From the NCBI GenBank assembly GCA_009741485.1, contig CM019237.1, forward strand, positions 46,918,982 to 46,982,981: a stretch of 64,000 nucleotides of DNA. The letters run 5' to 3'. The notes beneath the pieces were generated by a model that ran no database searches, was not told the DNA's origin, and saw only the letters and a list, made by a program, of their open reading frames with translations. Of this stretch, positions 26,101 through 38,697 are shown in pieces. Every line of letters starts with the position of its first letter. Position 1 is the stretch's first letter. This stretch comes from Malurus cyaneus samueli (lineage: Eukaryota > Chordata > Aves > Passeriformes > Maluridae). The translations under genes were made by a program, and so were the position numbers.

Positions 26101-27640
26101 ATTTGAAAATGCAGATGACAAAACCCAAGACAAAGCAAGTTGGAACTGTGCTAAAAGTCTTGTTAGTTGCAGGGACAGAGATGTGGAGACCTAGAGTATT
26201 GGAAAAATATAGACAAATTCATAAACATCATTCAACATTTTAAGGAAATGCTGCCAAAGCATCTGCTTTGAAAAGACCTGTTCATGTCAGAACAAAAGTG
26301 GCACTGACAATTTAGACATAAAATTTTAAACTACTTTGACATGTTTTGAAAAGACGAAAAAGAAATGTTTTGAAATGGACATTTTCATATTTACAGCCTC
26401 AATCTTTGGAATTCTGTTCAGGAAATGTTGCCAAATGTTTATGTTTTCTCCTGATTCAGGATGAAACTATACTTTTGTATTCTGTTCGGTCCTTCTCCAG
26501 ATGGGCTACATCAAATCTATATAAACACCAGACTGTGTCTATAAGATTTTATTGAAACAACGGAGCTCTGCAAAGAAGCAAAGACTATTCAGTTAAAATC
26601 AAAATAACTTTCCAAGTCTCATCCTAAAATGAGCTTTTGAACTAATGCTTAGGGTTCTCCAGCATTATTTTGGCATGGGTAATTAGCTGAAATCAGTTAT
26701 GATATAGAAAACTGCATCTCTAGGAGTGTTCATTACTACTTTAAGCATTCCTTTCAACTCTTAAATAATCAGCAGTTGATCTTAGTGATTCATAGGCAGA
26801 CACTGCTGCCTTTACTCACACTGTGAGTAAAGTGCATTCCAAGTCAGCACTATCTTGTGGTTGAGTCAGTCCAGCCAACCGGTTACACGTTGCTGAGCTC
26901 GTGTCTATGTGCATGTTAACACTTTGTGAATGTGATCGTTTACTCCTTGAAAGATTTGCTTTTGAAAAAATGCAGCTTACCACTAGTTTGAGACCTAATT
27001 AGTGCTCTGAGGGACATACACTCAGAACCTCAAATGCAATTTATTTTGGTGCTCAAAGCCATCTATGCCTGAAGTCCTATACAAGCGCATGCAGTTGAAC
27101 ATGCCAGACAAAAGGGCTAGTGAATTAGGTTTCTACATTTAATCAGTGTGAGGTCTCTGAGACATTCGATTGTGAACTTGCATGCCTGGAAAGTTTGCCT
27201 TGCAGTGTGCTGGATCTGCAGTTACTACATCATTCACCCATGCTCGTCCTCTTGCAGAGGCTGAAAATGACAGTGAATTTCATCACTGTGACTTGTCTGT
27301 GTAAAGCTGCGCCCAGAGAGAAACACTTAGTTTTCCTTCCACTTGTTTATTAGGGATTTTATTTCATGGAAGACAGAAAGTCTCCAAAGGCAGGACTGGG
27401 GCCTGAGGCACCTGCCTGGCTGATGTCTTGGACAGATCTACTGGGAATGGGCTGGGGAAATGCAGCAGGCGTAACCAACCACATCGTCCCTATCACTTCA
27501 CCTGCTGCAACTGAGTAAAATTTTTGACTTAGTAAAATGTTTCTTCCAGTCTCCACCGGCTGAGCTTGTCAGATAATGTGCTCAGCCATCAAATGTGTGA
27601 CTTCCTCAGGGAAGCAGAATAAGAGATAAGAGCCACCATG

Positions 27641-27844
27641 GGGGATTGAAAGTGCAACTCTGTCCTCTGACATTTTGTAAAGTTAAATTATAGGGGCGTT
27701 ATCTTTTGTATTTTATTTCATTTATTAGGCAGCACGAGTGCCGCTTAATAGGATGCAGTTACCGAAGTAAACAATCCCGTGGGATGCTTATTTGTTCCTA
27801 TTAACGCAGGAATTCGAGCTCGGATGAGATTTATTTAGACACTC

Positions 27845-27848
<4 letters not shown>
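27641..27848. promoter_or_regulatory. AT-rich segment directly upstream of the CpG island
   Basis: This stretch contains several distinctive non-repetitive words (GGGGCGTTATCTTTTGTATTTTATTTCATTTATTAGGC, then CCGAAGTAAACAATCCCGTGGG), including a GTAAACA forkhead-like core at about 27766. Its position abutting a promoter island makes it a candidate upstream regulatory element. This is inferred from position and word content only. Confidence 0.3.
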
Positions 27849-27887
<39 letters not shown>

Positions 27888-27893
27888 AAAAAA
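27849..27893. repeat. Poly(A) tract of 37 bp at the CpG-island edge
   Basis: 37 A in a row (27849-27885) followed by G and more A. It marks the sharp switch from AT-rich DNA to the CpG island. It is either a homopolymer expansion or the tail of an inserted retrocopy. Three overlapping minus-strand ORFs read through it as poly-Phe and are artefacts. Confidence 0.9.
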
Positions 27894-28050
27894 GAAGTGG
27901 TTCTGCCGAGAGAGCGAGGAGAGCGTCCGCCAGCCGGCGGCGGGGACGGAGTTTCGCCGGCGGCTCCCACGGCCCCCCGCCGCCCGGCTGCGCTCCGGCC
28001 CCCCCGGCCCGGGGCAGCGGCGGCGCGCGGTGGGCGCGGGGGCGCGCGGG

Positions 28051-28068
28051 CCATATCCATAGTAACGG
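28051..28068. promoter_or_regulatory. AT-containing motif inside the CpG island
   Basis: CCATATCCATAGTAACGG is the only AT-containing word within several hundred bases of nearly pure GC. It contains two CCAT cores (YY1-like), a CArG-like half and a CCATAGTAAC block reminiscent of an RFX X-box half-site. Such an island of AT in a GC promoter is often a conserved factor-binding site. The factor is not determined. Confidence 0.35.
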
Positions 28069-28286
28069 CGGGAACGGGGGAGGCGCCGCGGCAGCTCCGC
28101 CCGCCGCAGCCGGACGCACCGACCGCGGTGAGCGCGCGCGCGCCCCGTCCCGCTCCGCCCTCCCCCTCCCCGCGGACGGCGCGGCCGGAGCGGCGCGCGG
28201 CGGCGCCGGACGGGGAGGGCGGCGGGGGCTCCGGTGTGCGCGGCTCCGCGGCGCTCTCCTGTCTGACTCACCGCGGCGCGGGGAAG

Positions 28287-28389
28287 ATGCTCAGCGCCGA
28301 GGGTAGCGGCTCGGAGCAGACGTCGGGCCCCCCTCTCTCCCCTCCTCCCGCCCCGCGGGCTCGCAGCTCAGCCGCGCCGCCGCTCCTAG
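28287..28389 (+). CDS. Candidate first coding exon, gene not recognised
   Basis: An ATG at 28287 in a fair context (GGGGAAGATGC) opens a reading frame of 34 codons plus one base, ending at CTCCTAG followed by GTGAGACC, a good splice donor with GT at 28390. The peptide would begin MLSAEGSGSEQTSGPP and continue Pro/Ala/Ser-rich, as in disordered N-termini. The frame is also open upstream to 27897 and downstream to 28739, but GC-rich DNA lacks stops by composition, so openness is weak evidence. I do not recognise the product, and no downstream exon was found. The alternative is that this is 5' untranslated exon and the protein starts elsewhere. Confidence 0.3.
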
Positions 28390-29105
28390 GTGAGACCGGG
28401 CCAGGGAGGTGCGGCGAGACGGGGGCCGGGCACGGGGCCACGGGCACCGCCCCCGCCACCGTGGAGCCCGGAGCTCAGGGGGGGCGGAGCCGGGCACTCG
28501 GCGCGGGTATCGTTCCCCCGCCCGGGCGAAGGGAAGCGCCGGGAGCGGACCCCAGGACGGGCGGGGGTGGGAGCCGCGCGCCTGCGTTGTCGCGTTCGCG
28601 GATATGTCACCCTCGCCTCCCGGCTGCTGGGCGAGCGGCGGCGGCAGCTCCGCCCGCGGCGCTGCGGGACGCCGCGCTCCGGGGCGGGCGGGGGTCGACG
28701 GGGAGGCGCGCGGGGCACGGCGCGGCGGACGGAGTTTGAGCCGCTGACGAGCCGGTGTTCGTGCTGGTGAGTTTTCACCGGGGCGTGGCCGCGGGAACGG
28801 GGCGTCCCGGCAGCCCTGCCCGCCCCGGTGCGCTCCGAGCCGAGCGTTGGGGCGGTGATGAGTCCCCGGGGAGCGCGGAGGTGGCACCCAGCTCTTGTGC
28901 CGCACGGGAGAGCGGCAGCGCGGCGCGCACAGCCCGCAGCGGCGGCTGTCGGGGGGGCCGTGGCCGGGTGCGCGCTGCAAAGCTCTGTTTGCTTGGCTCT
29001 GGTAACTTGGCCGTGCTGTGCCCTGGTCCGAAACTTGCCAAGCCAGGTCTCGCCTTCACGGCACCGCCGGTTGTCCGCTCGGTATTTCAGGGACGCTAGT
29101 TGGGC

Positions 29106-32100
29106 GAAGTGTTACGGTTGCTTAAAAAAAAAACCAAGAAAAAAAGGGGGGTGTGTGTGTGGAAAACTGAAGTGTGTAAAGATGAGAATAGTGGTTTATG
29201 TTTCCGTATCTCAGAAAAGGCTCATGTTTGAAAAATACATAGTAACGAAGAGTTATTGTACCTGATGGCGAGAAAGCAGCATTGGCATTGGGAGACAAAC
29301 GATACCTGAGAATTTAATTTGGAATTTAGTCTGCAGCCCACGTGCAGTAACAGTTTTCCTGAGCATTTTTAGCATGCGGAGTGATGCATGCTGCCATGTG
29401 CCTTGCAAAATTCCTTATGCTGTTCGAGGAGTGCCAATACATGCCAACATGCACAAAATCGAGGTGTACTCCGTGCCGTTCGTAACAGCAGCGGTACTAA
29501 TGAGGAATGCTAGTGTCCATCTGTGACAGGGTTACCGATAGAACGTGTCTTACGGTTCCTTAAAGAACGTTTTAACTTGCTCCCGTAACGAGACACAAAA
29601 TAGTGCTAGACTAGACCCTGGCACGATGGCTAATAACTTCCCATTTGAATGCACTCTAAGAACCAATTTGTGTCCTCTTCTGTATATGCCAAAATACAAA
29701 ATATATTTACTTGCCAGGAAAAAGCCCTCAGTGGAAGGCTGTTTGTATGACTTTATTTTTTTTTTCTGAATAAATACGCACACAAATTGTGAGCACTCAT
29801 GTAAAGTTGATACTTGTTTGCTAAGTACAAAACCCTGATCCTATGGTGCATTATTAGGTTAACGAGTTAAAGCTCCTTTCTGATAGCATTGTAAAAATTT
29901 CAGTGGTGCTCTGAACAAAATGAAGAGTAAGTGATTCTAGCTGATAAATTTTGGTCTGTTGATGCTCACTAAGAGATCTGTTCTTTTGCTACGTGTGTAT
30001 AGCGCATACAAGCTGCAGTTGTGTTGTTGCTTCCCACACCCTCTTAATTTTACACACCTGAGAAGTTTGATTTCAAGAATTTGTGCAAATGGTTGACAGA
30101 TGAGAACTGGAAGAGCTCTCTGATGTATTCAGAGTAAGCTCTGCTTTCTGTACTATTGGTGAGCTCCTTTATAATTTTTTTTCCAGAGAAAGATGTGATA
30201 GTCAGGAAGAGATAAATTTATCCAGTAAGAAGGAAAATTAAAATGTACTATGCATATTCTTTCTACTTAAAAAGCATTTAAATGCAGTACCCCAAAATTA
30301 ATTCAGAAAGCTGAGGCCCTGCTGCTTTTTCTCTTAGCATTTTTCTTGGGTAGGGGGAAGGGAAGAATGACACCTCTAACTGGAAGTGGGCACATTGAGT
30401 TAAACAGGGGGGGTAGGAGATGTGAAAATTTGGAACAGAACTAGCAATGAAGCCACCATCGAAGGTGGCTACACTGAACTAAGAACCTACAGCAAACTGT
30501 CTCTAGATAAGAGTTTTGCTACTGTGAAACTTAAGAGGGAGTTGTAACCTGGGTCAGTCATAGTTTCATTTACAGCCCAAGAACAAGACACTTTAATCTC
30601 AGAGGAACCAGAATTCCATGCTGGAAATGTTACTTTAATTTGTGTCCATCACTCAGGAGGATGCAGGTTTTGCTGTAACATTGAACAATCAGCATTTTTG
30701 GTAAGGATCTTTCTATTTATGTAATACATGTTGGTGATAGGCATAATGAAAAATGCTCTTCAAAAATATTACACTCCCACCTTGCTTTGGGCAGACTGAG
30801 AAATTGTCAAGCCTTGGACTTAGGCTCTTTTGGCACTTGGTCCTGAGACCTGCTCTGCATGCAGACTGCAAGTTAAAGCAGAGAGGAGAGTGAATGGCAC
30901 CATTCTGGGTCCAAGCTTATTCATTTGCCAAATACCAATCATGACTAGATTTTTTTTTCTGATTATCCTGTTATTATAATTCTTTGCTTATTAAATGTTG
31001 AAAAATATGTTGTAATCTTCTATATCAACACTCGTTGTGATGAACTGGCCAGGTTTTACTCTGAGAGATGTGATTTGGTATTGTTTGTACATTTGGGAAC
31101 ATATTGGCTTATACTAGTTCACATTTTCAATGTTGTCTTCACAGTTATATGAGGTGCAAGCTTATTTTTAAGAAATCACAGTCAAATTCTGGAGAAAAAC
31201 ATCTTCAGAAAATTGTACCGTCCTGGCACTCTTTACAATCCAATGCAATTTTTCCCTTTGTGCAGGCAATAACAGAGGGCTGCTTGTACTTGATCTTTTA
31301 GTCCATGCGCCAACTATGCCAGCTTGTCTACAAGACAGTAGTCACGGTTCCAAGTACCAAAGGGTTGTGCTTCAGATAAATGTGGCTTTGACAAGGTAAT
31401 TAAGCTAGGGAAGGTGTTTCATTGTCTTCGTTTGCTTGCTGTCTCTATCCATAGTCTTTCTGTATTTTTTTGCTTTTTGAGGTAAAAAGCTTCAAGATGT
31501 GGTGAGTTCATTAAGGTGTTCCAGCGTCTTAAGCTGAGTATTTTGGGCACTGCAGTTCAGAGATGCAGGTCTTCACATACCTTATTCTCATCTGCTTAGC
31601 TCGTAGAGTATCGGTCTGCTCCTGTGTTTGATTTGCTCTTGGAGATTGGCTTGGTTTATGGGTTACTGTAAAGACAGTGGGGCATTTTTGGTACAGTTTC
31701 ACGATCATATTGCTTTTGACATGGACTTATATATTGCTAGGAGTATGGGAGGAAATATCTGGTGTTGGGTTGGGGCTGTTTTCCTGCTTTTCTGTTTACC
31801 TACTCTGAAGCAGTGGAATTTTTCTAAAAGTCCTTCAGTCAAGTAGAAAACATTTCTTTCTCTCTCCAAAGATTCTTCCTTTACAAAACTCTCAAATTTG
31901 GTCTGGATTCACTCTCACAGACTTGAGCATAGTGTTAAAGGATCTTGTTGACATTGTCACCCTGCAGTGAATTTCTCCGAAGTGAAGTATCTTGCGACAT
32001 TTCAGATGGCATTTGTGCCCATTCACGTTAGCAGCAGATAGCAACCATTATGCCTGGCGTAAGGGAGTGATGATACTGGTGTTAACAAACCTTATCCAAA

Positions 32101-35100
32101 GGAAATTCACCAGGCAGGGAGCCTCTCTTCCTTGTTAAAGGAATGGTGATTCTTGGTTGAGAAGTGCTGGTATATCTCCTGGAGATTGTCTCTGTCCTCT
32201 GATCACAGAGTCAAGAGGTTCTTGTTGTCATGAAAATGTTCAAGCACAAAGGAGAAAATCCAGGACCATATCCATTCTTTCTCCATTCCTTATTTATTGC
32301 CTTCAGCTTCCTACTAGCGAGTTATTTCTAACTCAGTTGGCTAAGGAACATTTTAGAGAGTTTTGTGATGCCTTTCCTAAAGGCAAATGATACTTGGTCC
32401 CTTCTTAGCCCATCATGTGGGGTTGAATAGTGTCTTTGTGGTATCTCTAGAGGAATAACAAGAACATAGAGGCTGCAGTGTCATCAGTGTTAACAATATT
32501 CAGCATTGGTCTCTTTTTCATCAGGACTCAAATCCCAATATATCTTTGCCCTGAGAACTGAGTTTGGGTTAAAGTCAAATGCCTGAAACACAGCTTGATC
32601 AAGGGAAGAGGTAATGAGTGATGACAGTGTATCTGAGGACCTTCTAAAGTCTCTGGCTGTGCTATCACTTGAGGGCACTTGTTCAATGTTAGAAAGCAGT
32701 CTTCAGCCCTGGAATATACTCACTCTGTGGATGGTTAAGATTGTACTTTCCTCCCCTTGTGGATATTCATATCTTGGCTCGTTTCCAAGGCTTGCACAAT
32801 CCCTTGCTAAAAGGAGAGTACTTTTCCTTTGGGAAAACCAACTGGAAATTCCAGCTGGTCCAGAACTAAGTAATTGTAACCATCCTGTTTTTTCTAAATG
32901 TACCATACATGCTGTAGGCTTAGCAGCAGTGCCTGAAATAAATGTCTGGTGGGGTTTTGGGAAGCTTGAAATTAAAGTTCTCTCTCCCAGGCCTTTGTCT
33001 TTTGAGATTGCTCTTTCTAGAAACAGGAAACTGGGACATGTTAAGGAAAGATATGTTTCTTTTCTTACATTTTCCCGGCTTTTTGATGCAGGTAATCCAA
33101 GGTGATTTATATGAAGTTCGTTACGTGTGATTGGTTTGTTCTTCATTCCGTTCTTGTTTCCTGCAGACAGCAAACATTGAGAGAGTTTTTTTTCTATTGT
33201 TTAGAATGTTTTAAGTTCTGAGGCTGTAAGAACGGTAAATTTAATAATAGCTGCAAGTAATAGCAGATGAAGTCAGTGGGGAGTTTTGCCTGTTTGACAG
33301 AAGATTTTAGACCATTGTTTAATTTTTGAAGTTCCTTTTTCCAGAAGATGCTCCTCTACGGTGGATTTAGTTTTGCAGTGTATTTAAACATGGTGATAAA
33401 AATGTGAAAGTGATAAACTTCTTTTGCTTGTCCAGCTGTGGATGATTGTCTAAACTCTTCAGTAAGTTGACTGGTCCTCCTGGCTGCAGATTGGATTCAG
33501 ACCATCAGTGCTTCTGGGTTTTTTGCATGTATGCTGCCTTTGATGGTGCTGCGTACTTTGAAGAAAAGCTTTTGCTATGATACCAGTGAGAATATATGTC
33601 TCTTTTACCAAGGGTATACTGAAGATAATTTCTTCCTTCTTCAAGAACACTATTACACACAATGTCTTTATTTCTAAGTATCACAATACAATGATGGAAA
33701 AAGCCGCTAGTGAATTGGAAACCCACAAAAATGGTTGGATGTAATTATTCCCAGTATAGGAAAATGGGAAGTCAATTACAGTGTTCATCAAGATTTATTA
33801 TATAATACTAGAATGTGTGTGTGTGTATGTCTGTGTGGCTGCATGTATAATATGAATAATACTAATTCTAGAAGTTTTAGTGTTGTAGTGCATGGCCATC
33901 TCACTGTTTTTAGGCTTCACCTGACCCCAGTGAAATTGGTATTAATGCTCTCATAATTTTAAAAATATTCATATGAAGTGCTTGTAAAAACAATCTAGAA
34001 AATTTTTACTGCTTATACAATCTTAGATTATGTCACTGCATAAATAAATGTGTCAGTTTGCAAATAGTTAAAATACTTAATTTTTAATTAACTGAAAATT
34101 GTCTAATTATCTCCTTCAGGATTCTGTAATCAAAGAGCTGTTATGCCACTGTTGTGCTTTGTTAATGCTTTTGTTTTCAGATATAATTCTAAAATCTTGG
34201 AAAAGTGTTTCTTTGTTAGTAGCACAGCCACCTGGAAAGCACATTATAAATGAGTACCCAATTGGTTTGTGAAGCACCTGTTGTTATTATATGATCAAAA
34301 TATATAGAACTTCAGTTTTCTGTACCAATATTAATAAACCACCACAGAAGTAAGTGAATATTGGAGTGTATAGTCACATAGAAAAATACTTCAGCAAAAC
34401 CTAAGGGAAGTATTGTATGATTCATTGTGTTTTTACTGAAGCCATTATAACTGGATGAAAGTTATTATTTTTCTTTAAATTCTGAATGTGGTAGGGATCT
34501 GGCTCTTAGCACAAGCAAGAAACAAGAATTCAAGGATTTTTGGAGGCTTTTGTGTGTACTTTTCAATTCTAATCCATTTTACGCTCACCTTGGGTATTTC
34601 AGAAGCAAAGACTGTCTCTAGAGGAGGCATATTATAAAAAAACTTCCAAACCTCATCTTCATTTAAAAACTCTCATAAAAGTGGTACATTTAACAGGTGC
34701 TCACAGGTTTAAAAACCTGTTGCGCTAACCTTTTCCTTGGGATTTTCCCACTGGTGAGTTTTGTTCCTTACAGAGCTGTCTGGGACTACACAGTAGCTCT
34801 GCAGGGATGATATGCACAGGGAGGCAGAGGGCAGTGGAAGGAAGCATCACATACCCTGAGAGTTTGCACTCAGAGGTTTTGAACAAGGTTCTCACCTAGC
34901 AAAAATTGTCGTAGCACCATTGATTCCACCGACTGCACAGGCTGAAGAGCATGTCTCAGGTACCTTGTCAGGAGTCATCTTCCTGGATACTAGGAACAAG
35001 GATGAGCAACAGAGTATGTTCGGTTATCACTGCGGTGAAGCAGCATTTGGGTTGCTCCTGACATACCTTTCAGAAGGTAGCAAGCATCTTCCTATTGGTA

Positions 35101-38100
35101 TCACAGTCATGAGAGCTCCAACACTGAGAGAAACCCTGTGGTGTCCTGCTGAAGATGCCCTCTTTTAAAACAATTTTATTTACTTCTTGGTTCGTTTGCA
35201 TTGACCAGTTAATTGGCTAAAACTTCAAAGAAAATGAAATGTCGAAGAGGAAACTCGATATGTGGTTTTCAAAGGGAAAGGTGCCTTTAGAAGCAGCGTT
35301 AGTAAAGTTGATACTCTCTATAAATGCTCAGCTTTGGAAATAAGAAGCTAATATTAAGTGGTCCTGATCTAGAAAGCTTGGCTGAAGAGTGTTAAGTTTC
35401 CCTTTGAAGTATATTTCACTAAATACGCTGTGTTCTACTGTATATACAAGCAAGTGATGTTCCTAGGTGGAAAAATTTGTTGAAATCCTTTGGCCTTGTT
35501 ACTTAAGAGTAGTACTGCAGGACTGTACTTCTGTAATAAAAGTATTGTTAATGTTCATTAAAAAATATATGCTATTAAAACATAAGCTAGAGAGCAAGTC
35601 ATATCCCCCAAAATAGCAATTTTTTTGGTTTAAATTTGGTTTGGTTTAAATTGGACTGCATTGAGATTTTAGTTTTTGCTTACGTGCAGCAAAGACTACT
35701 CTAGTTAACAGAAAATTGGGAAGCTTCTCTCTTTTTTGAACAGTTTCCCAAATATTTTCACAAGTAAAGAACAGCTGCTGCTTGCTTCTGCTCATTTTTA
35801 GTATGGTGCAGCAGCACACACACATGGTACCCGAGGGCTTGGTGATGCCCTGTAGCACTCAGGGCACCTTAGCTGAGGACAGTGGCCTGGTTAGACTGGG
35901 AAGTGGCTTCTTGCTCTTTGGTGTCTGAGATAGACAATTTATGCTGGGATCTTTGCAAGAGAAGAATCCCGTTTTATCTGCAGAGCATCATGTAGAATTT
36001 GTTTTAAAAAACGTCTTTCTTGACTTACGGTAGGAAAAAATTAGGCTTTGTGTGAAAAAAATTCTTTTGCAAAAGCAGTTTAGAACAGAAGTGCTGTAAA
36101 ATAAATGAGTTAGAAGCAATGAATAAATACAAAACAGCAGTCATCTTTCCATGTTGTTTTTACATTGACATGCACTCTGTTTTGAGTTATGTAACTTAAG
36201 TAATAGGATTGTTCTTTGACCTTCATAATCTCTTTTTAAACTGAAAATACAAATACTCATGTAAAGTAAAATTTCTTCTTTTCTAACAAATCTTCACTTT
36301 TAGTTATCGGTATGTGATGATGATTTTATATTTTAATGCAAAACTGTTGATTCATGGAAGTAATCCCATGTTCATGTATTATACAAAAGCTGTGTCTGGT
36401 ATTGTTGCTATTGCTAGGGGCTCATGTGTCACATTTTTATAAATCTTATTTTTAGAATATCTTATTTCAGCCACCACAGCCCTGTTCTGGTTAAAACCCT
36501 GTTATGTTGATCCTAATGCAGTGATGACATAACTAAGAGAGTGAGGGGGCTTGTTAAAAACTAATAACATGCCTGAAGTATTACTTTAATTTACCAGGAA
36601 TGTAGGAGATCCTTACAATTTAGGTGTTCCTAAAGAGATTGATTTGAATGTGTATACTAAGTATAATTTAGCAGTTTTGGTTTATCTTACCTTTTTTCTG
36701 CCACTTCCTGCTGGTTTTTAGTGTAAGTTTATATTCTTATATTTTGCATCTTAAAATTCATTATTCACATCTGCCTTTTCTAAAAAACAAATCCCGACCT
36801 TTTGCCCTGATGCCTTTGTGCTTCTCCATGGGTGAAGGAGAGGTGTTGTTGCTGACCTTACAAAGTGTGTGTGGAGAATCCCTTTGACCAATGGTGTCCA
36901 AGATGGATCTCACCACTGGGCTTCCTGTTGTTCCTCCTGTTCCTGATTTCCTATTTCAGCACAAGACCCCACTGATGAGACAAAGCTCTGCATCTCCCTG
37001 CCCATGGGAGGGAGCAGGTGGTTGAAGCTTAACTCAGTCTTGAGGCAATCTCATATCCTGCAGGTCCAAAATGAGCATTGGGGGATCATGGTATAATTTC
37101 ATGTCACTCTTTGTCACACAGTGCTGTGGTGAGCAGAAGGTCTATTCCAGGGGAATGGAAACTGACATAACCAAGTTTGGTTTAAAAGTTTTCGTGTTGC
37201 TGTATTCACAGATAAAGCAGCTTGAATTTGGCTCAAACTTTAATGATGTATGTGAGTGTATAAACGAAGTTAAAGGCACTTACATAATTACTGATACATC
37301 AGGAGCGTTGAGACCTGTCATGCATTATTGTGCTATGGGATGTGATGCCCTTTGTAGATTGTGAAACATGGAGTGGCTTTGTTTATACTTTTAGCATACT
37401 ACAAAAGATTGTGTGATGCATTCAGAAATTACATTGACACTATAGCAATCTGTCTCCCTCTTCTACACAGCAGAACACTGTTTCTCAGAAAGAAAAATGT
37501 CAGTCATGGTTTTCCATAATCTGAAAAGGGGTAAAAGTTGAATTAGTTAACTGTCCTAAAAAACATATAGAGGGTTTTTTCTATTTCTTGAAGCTCTGGC
37601 AAAGAGGACTTCTTTCTTACTCTACTAAGTACTGTGTATTTGCAGGCTGTGAAGGTTGAAAGTTAGGGAAAGTAAACTTGTTAAATTGTGAAGAGGAGTA
37701 GTGGAAAACAGCAATTTTAGTGTTACCTGTTTGTACTCTGGAAAACAGTGATGGCAGAATGGCATAGAAACTTCAGATCTTCAGGAATGATTCTGGATAC
37801 TGTATTAATTGGACCATAATCAGGGTTTAAATTGTTACAGTTTGTATTCTGGTATCTTCTTCCACAGACTAGAATCAAATAGACATATTCTTGTTTACAT
37901 TTTTATAGGGCTGGTTTGAAAGATTGAAATATTGCCTGCTAATGGGGTGAGGTTGTTTTCTTTTTTGGAATATAAGATTTACTGAGCTACATTTGTGAGG
38001 ATTCTGTGAAGATACGATTTTCTGTTGTACTCCAGTTATGGGCTGGGGGACTTGTGTAGTCCAAGGGCTCTGTATAGAACTTGAGTCCACCCTCCCTAAT

Positions 38101-38339
38101 GTATCAGGGAGATACTTTGATAGTTACGTGGGCTTTTCTTTGGTATGTACATTACAGGGATTATGCATATTAGAGAAAAGGGCGTGGTAGTTTTTACAGA
38201 GTATATCTCTGACAACTTGAAAATGCAGTATTCCTATTATTTAAATGAATGTCTAAAATTCATGCAATTGGTGTATTTTGAATTGTCTGTGTCTCTGTGC
38301 TTGGTCAATGAGAACATTCTGGTAGGTGCCACGTGGTGA
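29106..38339. other. Non-coding region after the CpG island, probable first intron
   Basis: No exon or RNA gene is recognisable. The first few hundred bases are transitional in composition and contain a CACGTG E-box at 29339-29344. The longest ORFs are an overlapping antisense pair at 32614-33105 (+) and 32703-33173 (-), neither recognised. A TG microsatellite lies at 33814-33826. If the island drives a + strand gene, this is the start of its first intron. Confidence 0.55.
33814..33836. repeat. Short (TG)n microsatellite
   Basis: A TGTGTGTGTGTGT run followed by ATGTCTGTGTGG. It is a simple dinucleotide repeat, short enough to be of low variability. Confidence 0.8.
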
Positions 38340-38697
38340 AAAGCTCTTGTGCCATATGGCACCAAGTGTCAGTGGCTGAAGGCAGGTAACAACCACAAAG
38401 GGGGCTGATAAGAAGGCTGGAGAGGGGCTCTTCACAAAGGGGAGATGACCTTAAGCTGAAGGAGGGTAAATTTAGATTAGCTATTAAGAAGAAATTCTTT
38501 GCTGTGAGGGTGTGAGGTACTGGAACTGGTTGTCCAGAGAGGTTGTGGACTCCTCATCACTGGAGGTGTCTGAGACCAGGCTGGAAGGGGGTCTGAGTAA
38601 CCTGATTCAGTGGAAGGTTCTCTGCCTATGGCAGGGGGCATGGAACTCGATGTTCTTGAAGGTCCCTTCCAACCCAAAATATTCTATGATTCTGTCA
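38340..38697 (+). mobile_element. CR1 LINE 3'-end fragment
   Basis: The text is clearly CR1. AAGAAGAAATTCTTTGCTGTGAGGGTG, then GAACTGGTTGTCCAGAGAGGTTGTGGACTCCTCATC, then GAGACCAGGCTGGA, then GATGTTCTTGAAGGTCCCTTCCAACCCAAAATATTCTATGATTCTG follow the order of a CR1 3' region. It ends with the octamer-like ATTCTATGATTCTG tail typical of CR1 in place of poly(A). It is heavily 5'-truncated and carries no reverse transcriptase. The left limit is approximate because the 5' part is diverged. Confidence 0.93.

Larger units (their letters stand above)
9585..27640. other. AT-rich non-coding region upstream of the CpG island
   Basis: No gene is recognisable. ORFs are short (the longest about 130 codons, at 20319-20720 on minus) and match no family I know. 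The region contains a 33-bp poly(A), a TTCC-type low-complexity block, two old CR1-like fragments, a 37-bp-period duplication near 16237-16298, a TA/TG microsatellite near 18702 and one unresolved base at 11347. The rest appears to be unremarkable intergenic sequence. Confidence 0.65.
27894..29105. promoter_or_regulatory. CpG island, probable gene promoter and first exon region
   Basis: About 1.2 kb of extremely GC-rich sequence with very dense CpG, while everything on either side is AT-rich and CpG-poor. It contains several GC-box-like GGGGCGG motifs (near 28481 and 28681), no clear TATA box, and splice-donor-like sites on the + strand (GT at 28128, 28390 and 28767) and on the minus strand (GTGAGT starting at 28271). 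In birds such an isolated island normally marks a transcription start of a housekeeping or developmental gene. No neighbouring coding exon identifies the gene. It may be bidirectional. The following 35 kb would be first intron for a + strand gene. Confidence 0.88.

Noticed and set aside
27831..29265. A dozen long overlapping ORFs on both strands in the CpG island (up to 280 codons)
   Set aside because: Stop codons are AT-rich, so GC-rich DNA is open in many frames by chance. The products are Arg/Pro/Ala/Gly-rich and mutually overlapping. Only the short exon candidate with a good donor was kept.
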